Translations under genes and position numbers: made by a program
Part shown: positions 18,861 through 28,904 of the stretch, one piece after another
Layout of the letters: the number at the start of each line of letters is the position of its first letter
Position numbering within the stretch: the first letter of the stretch is position 1
The notes under the pieces: generated by a model
Told to the model about the DNA's origin: nothing
The model's database searches: none
What the model saw: only the letters and a program-made list of their open reading frames with translations
Assembly (NCBI RefSeq): GCF_021391495.1
Contig: NZ_CP090063.1
Coordinates: forward strand, 6,882,001-6,946,000
Reading direction: 5' to 3'
DNA: 64,000 bases
Source of the DNA: Amycolatopsis acidiphila
GTDB lineage: Bacteria > Actinomycetota > Actinomycetes > Mycobacteriales > Pseudonocardiaceae

Positions 18861-20855
18861 ATGCCCGGCTATCTCGTGACCGGCGCGACCGGCCTGATCG
18901 GCCGTCAGTTCACCCAGCTCCTGCTGGCTCAGGAGGACACCGAGCACGTCCACCTGCTGGTCCGCGCATCGTCCCGCGACCGGCTCGCGGCGCTGGTGAC
19001 CACCTGGCCGCATCCGGAGAAGGTCACGCTCCTCACCGGCGACCTCTCCGCCGACCGGCTCGGCGTCGACGACCAGGCCCGCGAGGAGCTGCAGGGCCGG
19101 ATCGATCATCTGGTGCACCTCGCCGCGCTGTACGACATCACCGCCGACGACGAGACCAGCATCCGGGCCAATGTGGACGGCACCCGCAAGGTCGTCGAGC
19201 TCGCCGCCGACGTACGTGCCGGTTGCCTGCACCACGTCTCCTCCGTCGCCGTCGCCGGTGATCACGAAGGGGTCTTCACCGAGGACATGTTCGACGTGGG
19301 CCAGCGCCTGCCGACCGCCTACCACCGGACCAAGTTCGAGGCCGAGCGCCTGGTGCGCGAGCAGCAGGAAGTGCCGTGGCGGGTCTACCGCCCCGCCGTC
19401 GTGGTCGGGCACTCCCAGACCGGCGAGATGGACAAGGTGGACGGTCCGTACTACCTGTTCACCGCGATCGACAAGCTCAACCGCGTGCCGAACCTGCCGC
19501 TCGTCGGCCCGGACCTCGGGGACACGAACATCGTCCCGGTCGACTACGTCGCCAATGCCCTGGTCGCCCTGGTGCGCAAGCCCAACCTCGACGGCTGCGC
19601 CTTCCACCTGGTCAGCCCGAAACCCCAGCCCGTCGTGTCGGTCTACAACGCCTTCGCCAGGACCGCCGGTGCGCCGACGATCAACGTGCAGCTCGACGAG
19701 CGCCTGTCCAAGGGCATCCTGCGCCTGGTGAAGCTCACCGAGCACGTGCCCGGCGTGTCCCTGGTACGGGACGGGTTCCTGGCGCGCCTGGGTATTCCGC
19801 CGGTCCTGCTCGAAACGATGTCGTTCCCGTCGGTCTTCGCCTCCGCGGCCACGCGCAAGCAGCTCGCCTCGAGCGGCGTCGAGGTCCCCCGGCTGGAGAC
19901 CTACGCGGACGTGCTCTGGCGCTACTGGCGCGAGCACCTCGACCCCTTCCGCGCTCGCGCACACGGCAGCCGCGGTGAGCTCGACGGCCGTCGCGTGATC
20001 ATCACCGGCGCGTCCTCGGGTATCGGGCGCGCCACCGCCCTCAAGGTCGCCGCCCAGGGCGGCGTCCCGCTGTTGGTCGCCCGGCGGCAGCACGAGCTGG
20101 AGGAGGTCCGGGACGAGATCGTCGCGGCGGGCGGCAGCGCCTCGGTCTACCCCGCTGACCTGACCGACGAGGAGTCGATCAACAAGCTCGTCAAGCAGAT
20201 CCTCGACGAGCACGGCAGGATCGACATGCTCGTCAACAACGCGGGCCGGTCGATCCGCCGGTCGATCAAGCTCTCCTTCGACCGGTTCCACGACTACGAG
20301 CGCGCGATGGCGATCAACTACTTCGGCGCCGTGCGGCTCATCCTCGCCGTGCTGCCGCACATGTCCGAGCGCAAGTTCGGGCACATCGTCAACGTCTCCT
20401 CGATCGGGGTACAGGGCATCGCCCCCCGGTTCTCCGCCTACGTGGCGTCGAAGGCGGCACTGGACTACTTCAGCAAGATCGCGGCGACCGAGACACACGG
20501 CGACGGGATCACCTTCACCACCATCCACATGCCTCTCGTACGGACCCCGATGATCCGGCCAACGAAGATCTACGACGCGTTTCCCACAAAATCCCCCGAT
20601 CAGGCGGCGGAGATGGTTCTGCGGGCGCTGAAGGACCGGCCGAAGCACATCGGAACCCCGGAGGGATACCTCATCCAGGCGGCGTACACGTTCCTGCCAG
20701 GACTCGTGGATGCCGTGGCGTACGAGGGTTTCCGCATCTTCCCGGACTCCGCCGCGGCGGGCGGCACCGGTGAGATCAAGTTCGGGAAGGGGGAGCGCCA
20801 TCTGTCCAAGGCCGCGACGCGGCTGATCAGACTGACGCGGGGGTTCCACTGGTGA
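18861..20855 (+). CDS. Two-domain short-chain dehydrogenase, fatty acyl-CoA reductase-like (AcrA1 type)
   Basis: Protein of 664 residues made of two Rossmann modules. The N-terminal half (1-370) is an extended SDR with TGATGLIGRQF and YHRTKFEAE (YxxxK), as in thioester reductase and male-sterility-type enzymes. The C-terminal half is a classical SDR starting at about residue 380 with VIITGASSGIGRATAL, NNAG and the YVASKAALDYF catalytic motif. This fusion resembles mycobacterial Rv3391 (AcrA1), thought to reduce acyl-CoA to aldehyde or alcohol. GAAGG lies just upstream of the ATG. Chain-length and product are not deducible. Confidence 0.82.
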   Translation: MPGYLVTGATGLIGRQFTQLLLAQEDTEHVHLLVRASSRDRLAALVTTWPHPEKVTLLTGDLSADRLGVDDQAREELQGRIDHLVHLAALYDITADDETSIRANVDGTRKVVELAADVRAGCLHHVSSVAVAGDHEGVFTEDMFDVGQRLPTAYHRTKFEAERLVREQQEVPWRVYRPAVVVGHSQTGEMDKVDGPYYLFTAIDKLNRVPNLPLVGPDLGDTNIVPVDYVANALVALVRKPNLDGCAFHLVSPKPQPVVSVYNAFARTAGAPTINVQLDERLSKGILRLVKLTEHVPGVSLVRDGFLARLGIPPVLLETMSFPSVFASAATRKQLASSGVEVPRLETYADVLWRYWREHLDPFRARAHGSRGELDGRRVIITGASSGIGRATALKVAAQGGVPLLVARRQHELEEVRDEIVAAGGSASVYPADLTDEESINKLVKQILDEHGRIDMLVNNAGRSIRRSIKLSFDRFHDYERAMAINYFGAVRLILAVLPHMSERKFGHIVNVSSIGVQGIAPRFSAYVASKAALDYFSKIAATETHGDGITFTTIHMPLVRTPMIRPTKIYDAFPTKSPDQAAEMVLRALKDRPKHIGTPEGYLIQAAYTFLPGLVDAVAYEGFRIFPDSAAAGGTGEIKFGKGERHLSKAATRLIRLTRGFHW

Positions 20856-20927
20856 GTCCACACTGGAGACACGGACACGCGGTGACCTGACAGCGTTAAC
20901 ACCCTGTGCGCGGGTACCTTCTTCGGC

Positions 20928-22400
20928 ATGGTTCCCGAGCGAGACAACGCCCTGCTCCCGCTGAAGCGTGACTACAACCAGGTGTGGCACGGTTTCGACC
21001 GTGGCCAGGTGCTGCAGTACCTGGATCACGTCGAGGCGAACCTCCGGCGGGTGATGGCCGATCGTGACTCGGCCATGGCGCAGGCGAGCACGATGTCCCG
21101 GGAACTGGAGAACGCCCGCGGGGAGATCCAGCGGCTCCGTACGCGCGTCGAGGAGCTGAAGCGGCCGCCGGAGCGGATCGAGGACCTCGACGAGCGGATG
21201 CAGCGCACGGTCGAGCTCGCGAACGCCCGTGCCGAGGAGATCGTCACCAGGGCACAGGTGGCGGCCGAGGAGCACTGGGCGTCGAGCACCGACGTGTCCA
21301 GCCGGCTGCGCGAGCGGTACCAGAAGCTGATCACGGCGCTGGAATCACACGCCGAGGCGCTCGAGGCCGAGCACAAGAACGCGCTCGACGCCACCAAGAG
21401 CGAGGTCCAGAAGCTCACCACGGAAGCGGCCCGGCGGCGGACAGCGCTGGACATCGAGGCCGAGCGCAAGCGCCGGACCATCGAGCACGACTTCGAGAGC
21501 TCCGTCGCGTCACAACGGGCCGCGCTCGAGAAGCACATCGCCGACCAGCAGACGGCGAGCAAGAACCAGGCCGAACGCCGTATCGCCGAAGCGACGGCCG
21601 AGGCCAAGCGCCTGGTCGACGAGGCCACCGCGCGGGCCAAGCAGCTGGTCGCGGAAGCCGCGGCGGAAGCCGAGCGCCGTGAAGACGAGGCGAACCGCAA
21701 GGTCCAGCGGCTTGACTCGTTGAGCGAGCAGGCCGTGACGAGGCTGCGCAGGGCGAACGAGGTGCTCGCGCGCAGCCACTCGTCGCTGGCGCCGCTGCGG
21801 GAGGAGTCGGTGGTCGACATGACGCGCCCCGCTCCGGTCGACGCCCCGATCAACCTCGCGCCCGGGGCCCAGCCCATCGCCACCTTCGCGCCCCCGACGA
21901 AGGTCGTCCACCCGATCACCCCCAAGCCGGGACCGGCTTCCGTCGGTCAGGCGCCGAAGCCGCCGAGCCAGCGAGGCGCCGGCACGCCCAGCTCCGGCAC
22001 ACCGCAGCCGTCCCAGTCCAATGCCCCGGCCGGCGGCCAGCCGACCAGTTCGGCGGGACGCCAAGCCACGGTGCCCGCTCAGCCCGGCACTCCGGCTCAG
22101 TCGCCTCAGGCCGCCCAGACGGGTCAGCCTGCCCAGACGGCTCAGGCCGGTGCGTCTGGCCAAGCCGCCCAGTCGGAGCAGGGCGCCTCGGACAACGGCG
22201 CCTCTGCTCAGGCCACAATTCCAGCCCGGAATGCGGTCGAGGGCCAGGCCGCAGCTTCAGCTCCGGCGAGCGCTGAGGGTGCCGGCACCGCGAAAGCCAC
22301 CGAGGCGAAGCAGGCAGACCCGACCAAGCCTGCCCTTCCGCCGACGAAGCCCGCGCAGCAGCCAGTCAAGCCGCAACCGGCCTCCTCGAAGCGGAAGTAA
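20928..22400 (+). CDS. DivIVA-like coiled-coil protein
   Basis: Protein of 490 residues. An N-terminal DivIVA-like membrane-binding segment (about 1-45, with YNQVWHGFDRGQVLQYLDHV) precedes a long coiled coil to about residue 290 rich in Glu, Arg, Ala and Lys; the remaining 200 residues are a disordered tail rich in Gln, Pro, Ala and Thr. Such proteins (Wag31/Scy-like) organise polar growth or septation in actinobacteria. It is not the cell-division-cluster DivIVA itself, which is shorter and lacks this tail. It starts 72 bases after the reductase stop; cotranscription is possible. Confidence 0.75.
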   Translation: MVPERDNALLPLKRDYNQVWHGFDRGQVLQYLDHVEANLRRVMADRDSAMAQASTMSRELENARGEIQRLRTRVEELKRPPERIEDLDERMQRTVELANARAEEIVTRAQVAAEEHWASSTDVSSRLRERYQKLITALESHAEALEAEHKNALDATKSEVQKLTTEAARRRTALDIEAERKRRTIEHDFESSVASQRAALEKHIADQQTASKNQAERRIAEATAEAKRLVDEATARAKQLVAEAAAEAERREDEANRKVQRLDSLSEQAVTRLRRANEVLARSHSSLAPLREESVVDMTRPAPVDAPINLAPGAQPIATFAPPTKVVHPITPKPGPASVGQAPKPPSQRGAGTPSSGTPQPSQSNAPAGGQPTSSAGRQATVPAQPGTPAQSPQAAQTGQPAQTAQAGASGQAAQSEQGASDNGASAQATIPARNAVEGQAAASAPASAEGAGTAKATEAKQADPTKPALPPTKPAQQPVKPQPASSKRK

Positions 22401-22626
22401 CCGCTCCTCAGGAGGGTCGAATCCCGCCGGGCCGCGGACGACCGTCCAGGCACTGCCGCCGGGAGTCTGCCGAGGCCGAAGGCACCGGTCGCCACGGCCC
22501 ACCCCAGTCGCTACCGCCGGGCCTGGCGCCACGGCGCCTGCCCCCGCACCTGCCGTCGCGAGCGCACCCCACGGCCCCGGCTCCAGGCACCAGCCCCCTC
22601 CCGGCACCGACCGCCGACCCCGGGAC

Positions 22627-23958
22627 CTACCTCGCTCCCGCCTGCGGCAGCCGCGGCCACGGGTTGAGCGCCTCCAACTGGGCGGCCAGCGCCAGCAAAC
22701 GTGCCTCGCCTTGGGGGGTGGTCACCAGCTGGACCCCCAGGGGCAACCCGTTCGGGTGGCGGGACGCCGGGACGGACATCGCTGGGTAGCCGGCCAGGTT
22801 CCACAGGCCCGCGAAGCCCGCCAGCCGCACGGCCGGCACCGCGTTCGCCAGGGACGACCGCTCGTGCCAGCGCTCCGCCTTCGGCGGGAGGGTGGCCAGC
22901 GTCGGGGTCAGCAGAACGTCGTAGCTCTCGAAGAACTCCTTCGCCCGGCTGAGCCACCGGGCCTTCGTGCCCGGCCGGATCAGGCGCGCGGCCCGCAACG
23001 CACGGCCGAGCTTCACGTGCGACTGCGTACGCGGCTGCAACAGCGCCTTGTCGAGATCGTCCGCCTGCTCCGACGGCCCCGCGAACCAGCGCCCGAGGAT
23101 GCCCAGCGCCGCCTCCGTCCCGTACCTCGGCGTCGCGCGCTCGACGGCGTGACCCGCCGCCGCGAGCACATCCGCCACCCGGTCGACGGCGTCGCGCAGT
23201 GGCTTCGGCACCGGGGCATGCGTCAGCGGCAGATCGGTCGAAACCGCGACTCGCAACCGCCCCGGCTCGCCCACCTGCGCCAGGTCCGGCCGGTCCGCGA
23301 GCACCCCCAGCAGGAGCGCGGCATCGGCGACCGTCGTGGCGAGGCTGCCGTGCGCCGACATCCCGTACCAGCCGCCCTCCGCCAGCACATCCGCACCCGG
23401 CTTGATGCCCACCAGCCCGCACATCGCGGCCGGAAACCGGACCGAGCCGAGACCGTCGGTGCCGTGTGCGACCGGCACCAGCCCGGCCGCCACCGCCGCG
23501 GCGCTGCCGCCGGACGAACCTCCGGCCGTGTACTCGGGCTGCCAGGGACTGCGCGCGATCCCGCTCGGCGAGTCGCTCATCGGCCAGATGCACAGTTCCG
23601 GCACCCGCGTGATCCCGACGATCACCGCGCCGGCCGCCCGCAGCCGCCGCACCACCACCGAGTCCTCAGTGGACGGTGCGGTCGACGTGGCGGCGGAACC
23701 CCAGCCCGCGTACTCGCCGGCGATCTCGGTGACGTCCTTGACCGCGACCGGCACCCCGGCGAGCGGCAGCTCGGCCAGATCGGGCCGTTGCGCCAGCGAC
23801 CGCGCCTCGGCGACCGCCTCCTCCGCCCGCACCTTGCGGAACGCGCCGACCACGCGGTCGGCCGTCTCGATCCCGTCGAGCACCCGTTCGGTCAGCCGCA
23901 CCGGGTCGAGCTCACCGGCCCGGACGCTCTTCGCCAGCTCCATCGCCGTCGCTTCCAT
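22627..23958 (-). CDS. Amidase-signature family hydrolase
   Basis: Protein of 443 residues with the Ser-cisSer-Lys triad of amidase-signature enzymes: Lys in GVPVAVKDVTEIAGEYAGWG and the serines in YTAGGSSGGSAAAVAAGLVP. Family members hydrolyse carboxamides, including indoleacetamide, nicotinamide-type compounds and peptide amides; the substrate cannot be chosen from the sequence. The ATG at 23958 reads MEATAMELAK. GatA is excluded as a first choice because gatB/gatC are absent and the C-terminal region differs. Confidence 0.85.
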   Translation of the reverse strand: MEATAMELAKSVRAGELDPVRLTERVLDGIETADRVVGAFRKVRAEEAVAEARSLAQRPDLAELPLAGVPVAVKDVTEIAGEYAGWGSAATSTAPSTEDSVVVRRLRAAGAVIVGITRVPELCIWPMSDSPSGIARSPWQPEYTAGGSSGGSAAAVAAGLVPVAHGTDGLGSVRFPAAMCGLVGIKPGADVLAEGGWYGMSAHGSLATTVADAALLLGVLADRPDLAQVGEPGRLRVAVSTDLPLTHAPVPKPLRDAVDRVADVLAAAGHAVERATPRYGTEAALGILGRWFAGPSEQADDLDKALLQPRTQSHVKLGRALRAARLIRPGTKARWLSRAKEFFESYDVLLTPTLATLPPKAERWHERSSLANAVPAVRLAGFAGLWNLAGYPAMSVPASRHPNGLPLGVQLVTTPQGEARLLALAAQLEALNPWPRLPQAGAR

Positions 23959-24032
23959 GGCCCGACCCTAAGCCGTGACGCGGCCGGCGCACAGCAGGCA
24001 CAGCTTCAGCCGGCGTCCCCGGATTTCACGGC

Positions 24033-25322
24033 CTAGCCATCCGTCGCCGCGGGGGCCGAGATGGTCCGGTCGCCGCCGAAGTGGATGCCCTTCGCCTCCT
24101 TGCCGACCAACGTGAGCACGGTGACCACGACGAGCACCGGGATGATCGTCACCGCGAGGGCGAACGGGTAGCCGTGGTGCTCGGCCAGTGTCTCCTGGAT
24201 CGGCAGGTTGAACGCGGCCAGGCAGTTGCCGAGCTGGTAGGTCACGCCGGGGTAGAAGCCGCGGATCGCGTCCGGCGACATCTCGGTCAGGTGCGCCGGG
24301 ATCACTCCCCACGCGCCCTGCACCATGACCTGCATGAGGAACGAGCCGAGACACAGCAGCGCCGCGGTCTTGGACAACGCGAACAGCGGCACGATCGGCA
24401 ACCCGAGCACCGCGCAGAACGCGATCGTGTAGCGGCGTCCGAACCGCTCGGACAGCGAACCGAAGATGAGGCCGCCTGCGATCGCGCCGATGTTGTAGAT
24501 CACCGCGATCCAGGTCGCGGTCGTGGTCGACAGGCCCGCGCCGCCGGAGGTGTGCGCCGAGAGGAAGGTCGGGTACACGTCCTGGGTGCCGTGGCTCATC
24601 CAGTTGAACGCTGTCATCAGCAGCACGAGGTAGACGAACCGGCGGATGATCTTCGGGTCGAGCAGGATGTCCCGCATGGAGGTCCGGGTGACGCGCATCT
24701 TCTGCCGCGCGGTCTCCCACACCTCGGACTCCTTCACGCGAGCCCTGATGATCAGGCTGATCAGCGCCGGGATGATGCTCAGCGCGAACAGCCACCGCCA
24801 GGACAGCCCGGCCCAGTCGAGCACGACGAGCGACGCGAGCGACGCCAGCAGGTAACCGAAGGAATAGCCTTCCTGCAGCATCCCCGAGAAGAACCCGCGT
24901 CGTTTCACCGGAATCTTCTCCATCGCGAGCGCGGCGCCCAGCCCCCATTCGCCGCCCATCCCGATCCCGTACAGCAGCCGCAGGATCAGCAGCACCGTGA
25001 AGTTCGGCGCGAACGCGCACAGGAACCCGACGATCGAGTAGAACACCACGTCCACCATCAGCGGGACGCGGCGGCCGACGCGGTCGGCCCACAGCCCGAA
25101 CAGCAACGCCCCCACCGGCCGCATGATGAGCGTCGCGGTCGTGATGAACACGACGTCGGCCTTCTGCATCCCGAAGCTCTTCGCGATGTCGGCGTAGACG
25201 AACACGACGATGAAGTAGTCGAACGCGTCCATGGTCCAGCCGAGTACCGCGGCGATGAACGAGTTCCGCTGATCCGACGTGAGGCGCTGGCGCCCACCGG
25301 TTCCTGCTGACGACTCTGCCAT
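24033..25322 (-). CDS. MFS transporter (sialate/shikimate-type metabolite:H+ symporter)
   Basis: Twelve-helix permease of 429 residues. The first helix begins [20 protein letters not shown]; the loop [14 protein letters not shown] is the MFS signature A, and [17 protein letters not shown] is typical of the metabolite:H+ symporter branch that includes NanT and related carboxylate transporters. Likely imports an organic acid. ATG at 25322 ([10 protein letters not shown]) is chosen over the longer frame start. It lies near but not tightly coupled to the amidase gene (74 bases), so a link with amidase products is only a guess. Confidence 0.85.
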   Translation of the reverse strand: MAESSAGTGGRQRLTSDQRNSFIAAVLGWTMDAFDYFIVVFVYADIAKSFGMQKADVVFITTATLIMRPVGALLFGLWADRVGRRVPLMVDVVFYSIVGFLCAFAPNFTVLLILRLLYGIGMGGEWGLGAALAMEKIPVKRRGFFSGMLQEGYSFGYLLASLASLVVLDWAGLSWRWLFALSIIPALISLIIRARVKESEVWETARQKMRVTRTSMRDILLDPKIIRRFVYLVLLMTAFNWMSHGTQDVYPTFLSAHTSGGAGLSTTTATWIAVIYNIGAIAGGLIFGSLSERFGRRYTIAFCAVLGLPIVPLFALSKTAALLCLGSFLMQVMVQGAWGVIPAHLTEMSPDAIRGFYPGVTYQLGNCLAAFNLPIQETLAEHHGYPFALAVTIIPVLVVVTVLTLVGKEAKGIHFGGDRTISAPAATDG

Positions 25323-25419
25323 GCGACAGACCCTATTTCGACAGTGACCGACGAACCACCCGAATCGGTGACCAGTTCCGAACATTTCCGGCAAAAGGAA
25401 CAAAAACAACGAGGATTCG

Positions 25420-26478
25420 TCACTCGTCCTTGATCTCGAACTCCGCGCGCACGCCCAGCAGCCGTACCGGACGGCTGTCCTCGAACCGGCCCAGCACGGC
25501 CAGTGCCGCCCGCTCCAGCTCGGCCGCGTCGCTGGTCGGTGCCTCCAGCGTCATGCTGCGCGTCTGGGTCACGAACGGCGCGAACCGGATCTTGACGGCC
25601 ACCCGGGCCGCCGGGCGTCCCTCAGCGATCACGTCGTCGGCGACGCGGCGAGCCAGCGTGGCGACCTCGCCGGAGATCTCCGCGGGGTCGGTCAGGTTCT
25701 GCTGGAAGGTCGTCTCGCGGCTGCGCGAGCGGGGCAGATACGGCGTCGCGGTCACCTCGCGGTCGCCGACGCCGAGCGCGAGGATCCGGTACCAGGGGCC
25801 CATCGTCGGCCCGAACCGCGCGGCCAGCTCCTTCGGGTCGCTCGCGGCCAACTGCCCGACCGTCACCGCACCCAGCTCGGCCAGCTTCTTCGCGGTCTTG
25901 CGCCCGATCCCCCACAACGCCTCGGTGGGACGCCCGTCCATCACCTCGGACCAGTTGTCCCGAGTCAGCCGGTAGACGCCCGCGGGCTTGGCGAACCCGG
26001 TCGCGATCTTGGCGCGGAGCTTGTTGTCGCCGATGCCCACCGAGCAGGACATGCCGGACTCGGCCATGACGGCGCGCCGGATCTCGGCGGCGAGCGCCTC
26101 GGGGTCGTCCGTGCTCGCGCCGACGAACGCCTCGTCCCAGCCGACCACCTCGACGACCACCGGGAACGTCCGCAGCGTCGCCATCACCCGCTCGGACACC
26201 TCTTCGTACGCGGGCTTGTCGACCGGCAGGAACACCGCGTCCGGGCAGCGCTTCGCGGCCGTGCGCAACGGCATACCGGACTGGATGCCGAACTCCCGCG
26301 CCTCGTAGGAGGCCGTCGCCACGACCGCGCGCTGGGTCGGGTCGCCGGTGCCGCCCACGACCACCGGCCGTCCCCGCAGCTCCGGATGCCGCGCCACCTC
26401 GACGGCCGCGATGAACTGGTCGAGGTCGGCGTGCAGGATCCAGTCCGCGGGCACGGGCCCAGTATGCGGCGCCGTCAC
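25420..26478 (-). CDS. dinB: Y-family DNA polymerase IV, DinB2-like
   Basis: Translesion polymerase of 352 residues. The palm domain carries the first catalytic Asp in [12 protein letters not shown] and the Asp-Glu pair in [12 protein letters not shown]; the GWDEAF form is that of mycobacterial DinB2-type enzymes. HhH motifs ([16 protein letters not shown]) and the little-finger domain follow; [13 protein letters not shown] lies in the latter. The C-terminus [17 protein letters not shown] lacks an obvious clamp-binding peptide. Start is GTG at 26478. Single gene, divergent from the next. Confidence 0.92.
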   Translation of the reverse strand: MTAPHTGPVPADWILHADLDQFIAAVEVARHPELRGRPVVVGGTGDPTQRAVVATASYEAREFGIQSGMPLRTAAKRCPDAVFLPVDKPAYEEVSERVMATLRTFPVVVEVVGWDEAFVGASTDDPEALAAEIRRAVMAESGMSCSVGIGDNKLRAKIATGFAKPAGVYRLTRDNWSEVMDGRPTEALWGIGRKTAKKLAELGAVTVGQLAASDPKELAARFGPTMGPWYRILALGVGDREVTATPYLPRSRSRETTFQQNLTDPAEISGEVATLARRVADDVIAEGRPAARVAVKIRFAPFVTQTRSMTLEAPTSDAAELERAALAVLGRFEDSRPVRLLGVRAEFEIKDE

Positions 26479-26585
26479 CTGAAAGGCTTGCCCGTAGCGG
26501 CACTGAACACGGTAGGGTGACCTCCGCGAAGATCGAGCCGCTAGGCTGCTATCACCCAGACGAAGGACGAGGAAGGGCACGCTCC

Positions 26586-27314
26586 GTGACGACCGCGACC
26601 CACAGTCTCGACACCACGTCAGGGGCGACCACGGTCGCCGAGCTACTGGCCCGTAACGGGGCTCGTGCCGGCCGCGCGCCGCACCGCCGTTCCCGGGCCG
26701 TCGTGCCTGGTGCGGGCGAGTTCGGCGGCACACTCCCGGCCTTCCCGCCGGTCGACGACACCGCCGCCCAGTACCGCTACGACAAGACCACGGTGGCCGC
26801 CCTGCTCGAGGAGGAGCCCGCCGCGCAGGCGCCACGCGCCGAGACGGGCAAGCCCGGCCGGGCAGGCCTCAAGATCGCCGGAATCGCCTTCGCGGGTGCG
26901 GTGCTGGTCGGCGGCTGGGCCCTGGCGAACGCGCAGACCCCGGACTCGCAGGGCGGCACGGCCTCGGGCCCGGTGCCGAGCAACAACAACAGCCCCGAGT
27001 CCAACCCGCTGCTGGCCTCGGCTCCGGTGGGCACCCAGGTCGTGACGCTGGCCTCGTCGTCGCCGACGAGCACCGCCGAGATCCCGGCCAACACCGCGGC
27101 GCAGCAGCCCGACCAGGGCAAGTTCAGCGGCAAGCTGCCCACCACGTCGAGCAAGCCGAGGGCCACCGCGCCGGCCAAGAAGACCCCGGCACCGCCGAAG
27201 GTCACGGCGCCGCAACTGCCGAAGACCAACACGTGGCCGGCCAACCCGTACGACTACAAGAACTGGCCCGGCGGGGGCCACGACCACGACCGGCACCACG
27301 GCCCGCGCCGCTGA
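26586..27314 (+). CDS. Membrane-anchored Ser/Thr/Pro-rich protein
   Basis: Protein of 242 residues: a cytoplasmic region of about 100 residues (VAELLARNGARAGRAPHRR), one membrane helix (LKIAGIAFAGAVLVGGWALA), then an outer domain rich in Ser, Thr, Pro and Ala ending in a His/Asp-rich tail (GGGHDHDRHHGPRR) that could bind metal. GTG at 26586 has GGAAGGG about ten bases upstream and is preferred to the upstream ATG at 26517. No catalytic domain. Function unknown; envelope location is inferred. Confidence 0.65.
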   Translation: MTTATHSLDTTSGATTVAELLARNGARAGRAPHRRSRAVVPGAGEFGGTLPAFPPVDDTAAQYRYDKTTVAALLEEEPAAQAPRAETGKPGRAGLKIAGIAFAGAVLVGGWALANAQTPDSQGGTASGPVPSNNNSPESNPLLASAPVGTQVVTLASSSPTSTAEIPANTAAQQPDQGKFSGKLPTTSSKPRATAPAKKTPAPPKVTAPQLPKTNTWPANPYDYKNWPGGGHDHDRHHGPRR

Positions 27315-27316
27315 CC

Positions 27317-27528
27317 TCTAGCGCTGCAGCCGGCTGAGCCCGCGGAGCAGTGCCCACACACCCACCGCGACGGCCGCTTTCCTGCGCACCCAGGTCCGGC
27401 AGCGTGAGACCGAAATTCAGCAGGTCGCCCAGATCCGACGCGACACGCACGCCGGTCGTGACGCCCAGTGCTGTTTTCCTGGGCGCGCAAGCCATCGCAA
27501 GCCCGGAGGCGACGTCACGCCGCGCCAT
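27317..27528 (-). pseudogene. Candidate frameshifted small membrane-protein gene
   Basis: The 350-base gap between two plus-strand genes holds coding-like sequence on the minus strand in two frames. MARRDVASGLAMACAPRKT and the following residues run from 27528; at about 27385 a shift gives RTWVRRKAAVAVGVWALLRG and LSRLQR ending at TAG (27317-27319). Together they would make a coherent protein of about 70 residues. Either a decayed gene or an assembly indel. No homologue can be named. Confidence 0.35.
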
Positions 27529-27663
27529 AGCTTGCCGTCGCCACGCCGAGCAGGCGAGTGTGACATGCCGCCTGAAGTGCCCGGCTGCAGTGGAGGGCAA
27601 ACCCGAATGGCGCACTGCACAAGGGGATTCGCGATCTTTCTCGTCGGGTAGCCGTTGTGGGTG

Positions 27664-28815
27664 ATGGTGCGCAGCGACCGGTTTGTGATCGTCGGCGGAG
27701 GGCCGACGGGCCATGCCGCCGCCGATGCCTACCGCAAGGCCGGCGGCGAAGCCGAGGTCTTCCTGCTGTCGACGGACACCGAGCCACCGTACGAGCGTCC
27801 GCCCCTGTCGAAGGAGTTCCTGCGCGGCGAGGTCGGCGAAGACGCCCTGCCGCTCGAGCAACCGGGCTTCTACCGCGAGCACGGCATCGAGCTGGCGCTC
27901 GACGACCCGGTCATCGCACTCGACACCGAAAAGCACACGGTCTCCACGGCGTCCGGCCGCACGGTGTCCTACGGGCATTGCCTGCTCGCGACGGGAGCAG
28001 AGCCGGTACGCCCGAAACTGCCCGGCGCCCACCACCCCGCCGTGCTCACCCTCCGGTCCGCGGCGAGCGGCCGCGAGCTGCGGTCCGCGGCGAAGAACGC
28101 GCGCAGCGCCGTCATCGCCGGGGCCGGTTTCATCGGCTGTGAAGCGGCGATCTCACTGTCCCGGCTCGGCCTGCAGGTGACGCTGCTCTGCCCGGACGAG
28201 CTGCCGCAGTACCGGCGGCTGGGCGCCGCCGGCGGGCGGAAGCTGCTGCACTGGCTCAAATCCGAGGGCGTGAGCGTGCTGACCGGGACGAGGCTGCTCG
28301 GCGTCGACGAGGGCTACCGGGTGCGGACGGAACTGGTGCCGATGCTCGACACCGGGCTGGTGCTGCTCGCGACCGGCATCCAGCCCCGGTTCGAGCTGGC
28401 CGAACGCGCGGGTATCGCGGTGTCGAACGGACGCGTGTGCGCCGACGAGCACATGCGCACCAGCGCTGCCGGAGTGCTGGCCGCAGGGGATGTCGCGTTC
28501 GCGTACAACGCGGCGGCGGCCCGTCCGCTGGCGGTCGAACACTGGGACGACGCGTTGCGGATGGGCGAGATCGCGGGCCGGACTGCCGCCGGTGTCCGGG
28601 ACGAGTGGCGCACACCGCCCGGGTTCCGGTCCCTCCTCGGCGACCGTGGGCTCAAGTTCGCCGCGTGGGGCGACGGGTTCGACGACGCGGAACTCGTCCA
28701 GCACGACGACGAAGCCTTCACGATCTGGTACCGCCGCGAAGGTGCCGTCGTCGGTGTGCTCACCCATGACGCCGACGAGGACTACGAGCGCGGGTCCGCC
28801 AAGCTGTCCGCCTGA
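27664..28815 (+). CDS. FAD-dependent ferredoxin reductase-like oxidoreductase
   Basis: Flavoprotein of 383 residues. FVIVGGGPTGHAAADAYR is the FAD-binding GxGxxG fold, PPYERPPLSKEFLRG is diagnostic of rhodocoxin/putidaredoxin-type reductases, SAVIAGAGFIGCEAAISLSR is the NAD(P)H fold, and VLAAGDVAFAYN the second FAD motif. Members pass electrons from NAD(P)H to ferredoxins for P450s or dioxygenases, or act as NADH-dependent quinone or nitrite reductases. No ferredoxin or P450 gene is adjacent. Start ATG at 27664 is chosen; nearby GTG codons in frame are alternatives. Confidence 0.88.
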   Translation: MVRSDRFVIVGGGPTGHAAADAYRKAGGEAEVFLLSTDTEPPYERPPLSKEFLRGEVGEDALPLEQPGFYREHGIELALDDPVIALDTEKHTVSTASGRTVSYGHCLLATGAEPVRPKLPGAHHPAVLTLRSAASGRELRSAAKNARSAVIAGAGFIGCEAAISLSRLGLQVTLLCPDELPQYRRLGAAGGRKLLHWLKSEGVSVLTGTRLLGVDEGYRVRTELVPMLDTGLVLLATGIQPRFELAERAGIAVSNGRVCADEHMRTSAAGVLAAGDVAFAYNAAAARPLAVEHWDDALRMGEIAGRTAAGVRDEWRTPPGFRSLLGDRGLKFAAWGDGFDDAELVQHDDEAFTIWYRREGAVVGVLTHDADEDYERGSAKLSA

Positions 28816-28904
28816 CGACATCGACGACGAAGAGCGGCTCCGACGCGAACGTCATGGCGTTCGCATCGAAGCCGCCCCACAGTCGGGATGGCTCATCCGG
28901 CGGG

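Noticed and set aside
17580..21275. Open frame of 1231 codons on the minus strand upstream of the BAX-inhibitor-like gene
   Set aside because: Beyond 18407 it is antisense to the reductase and DivIVA-like genes and has no recognisable domain; high GC keeps the frame open.
22405..22440. GGGTCGAATCCC, another T-loop-like string
   Set aside because: No cloverleaf fits, and it lacks the TTC of a T-loop.
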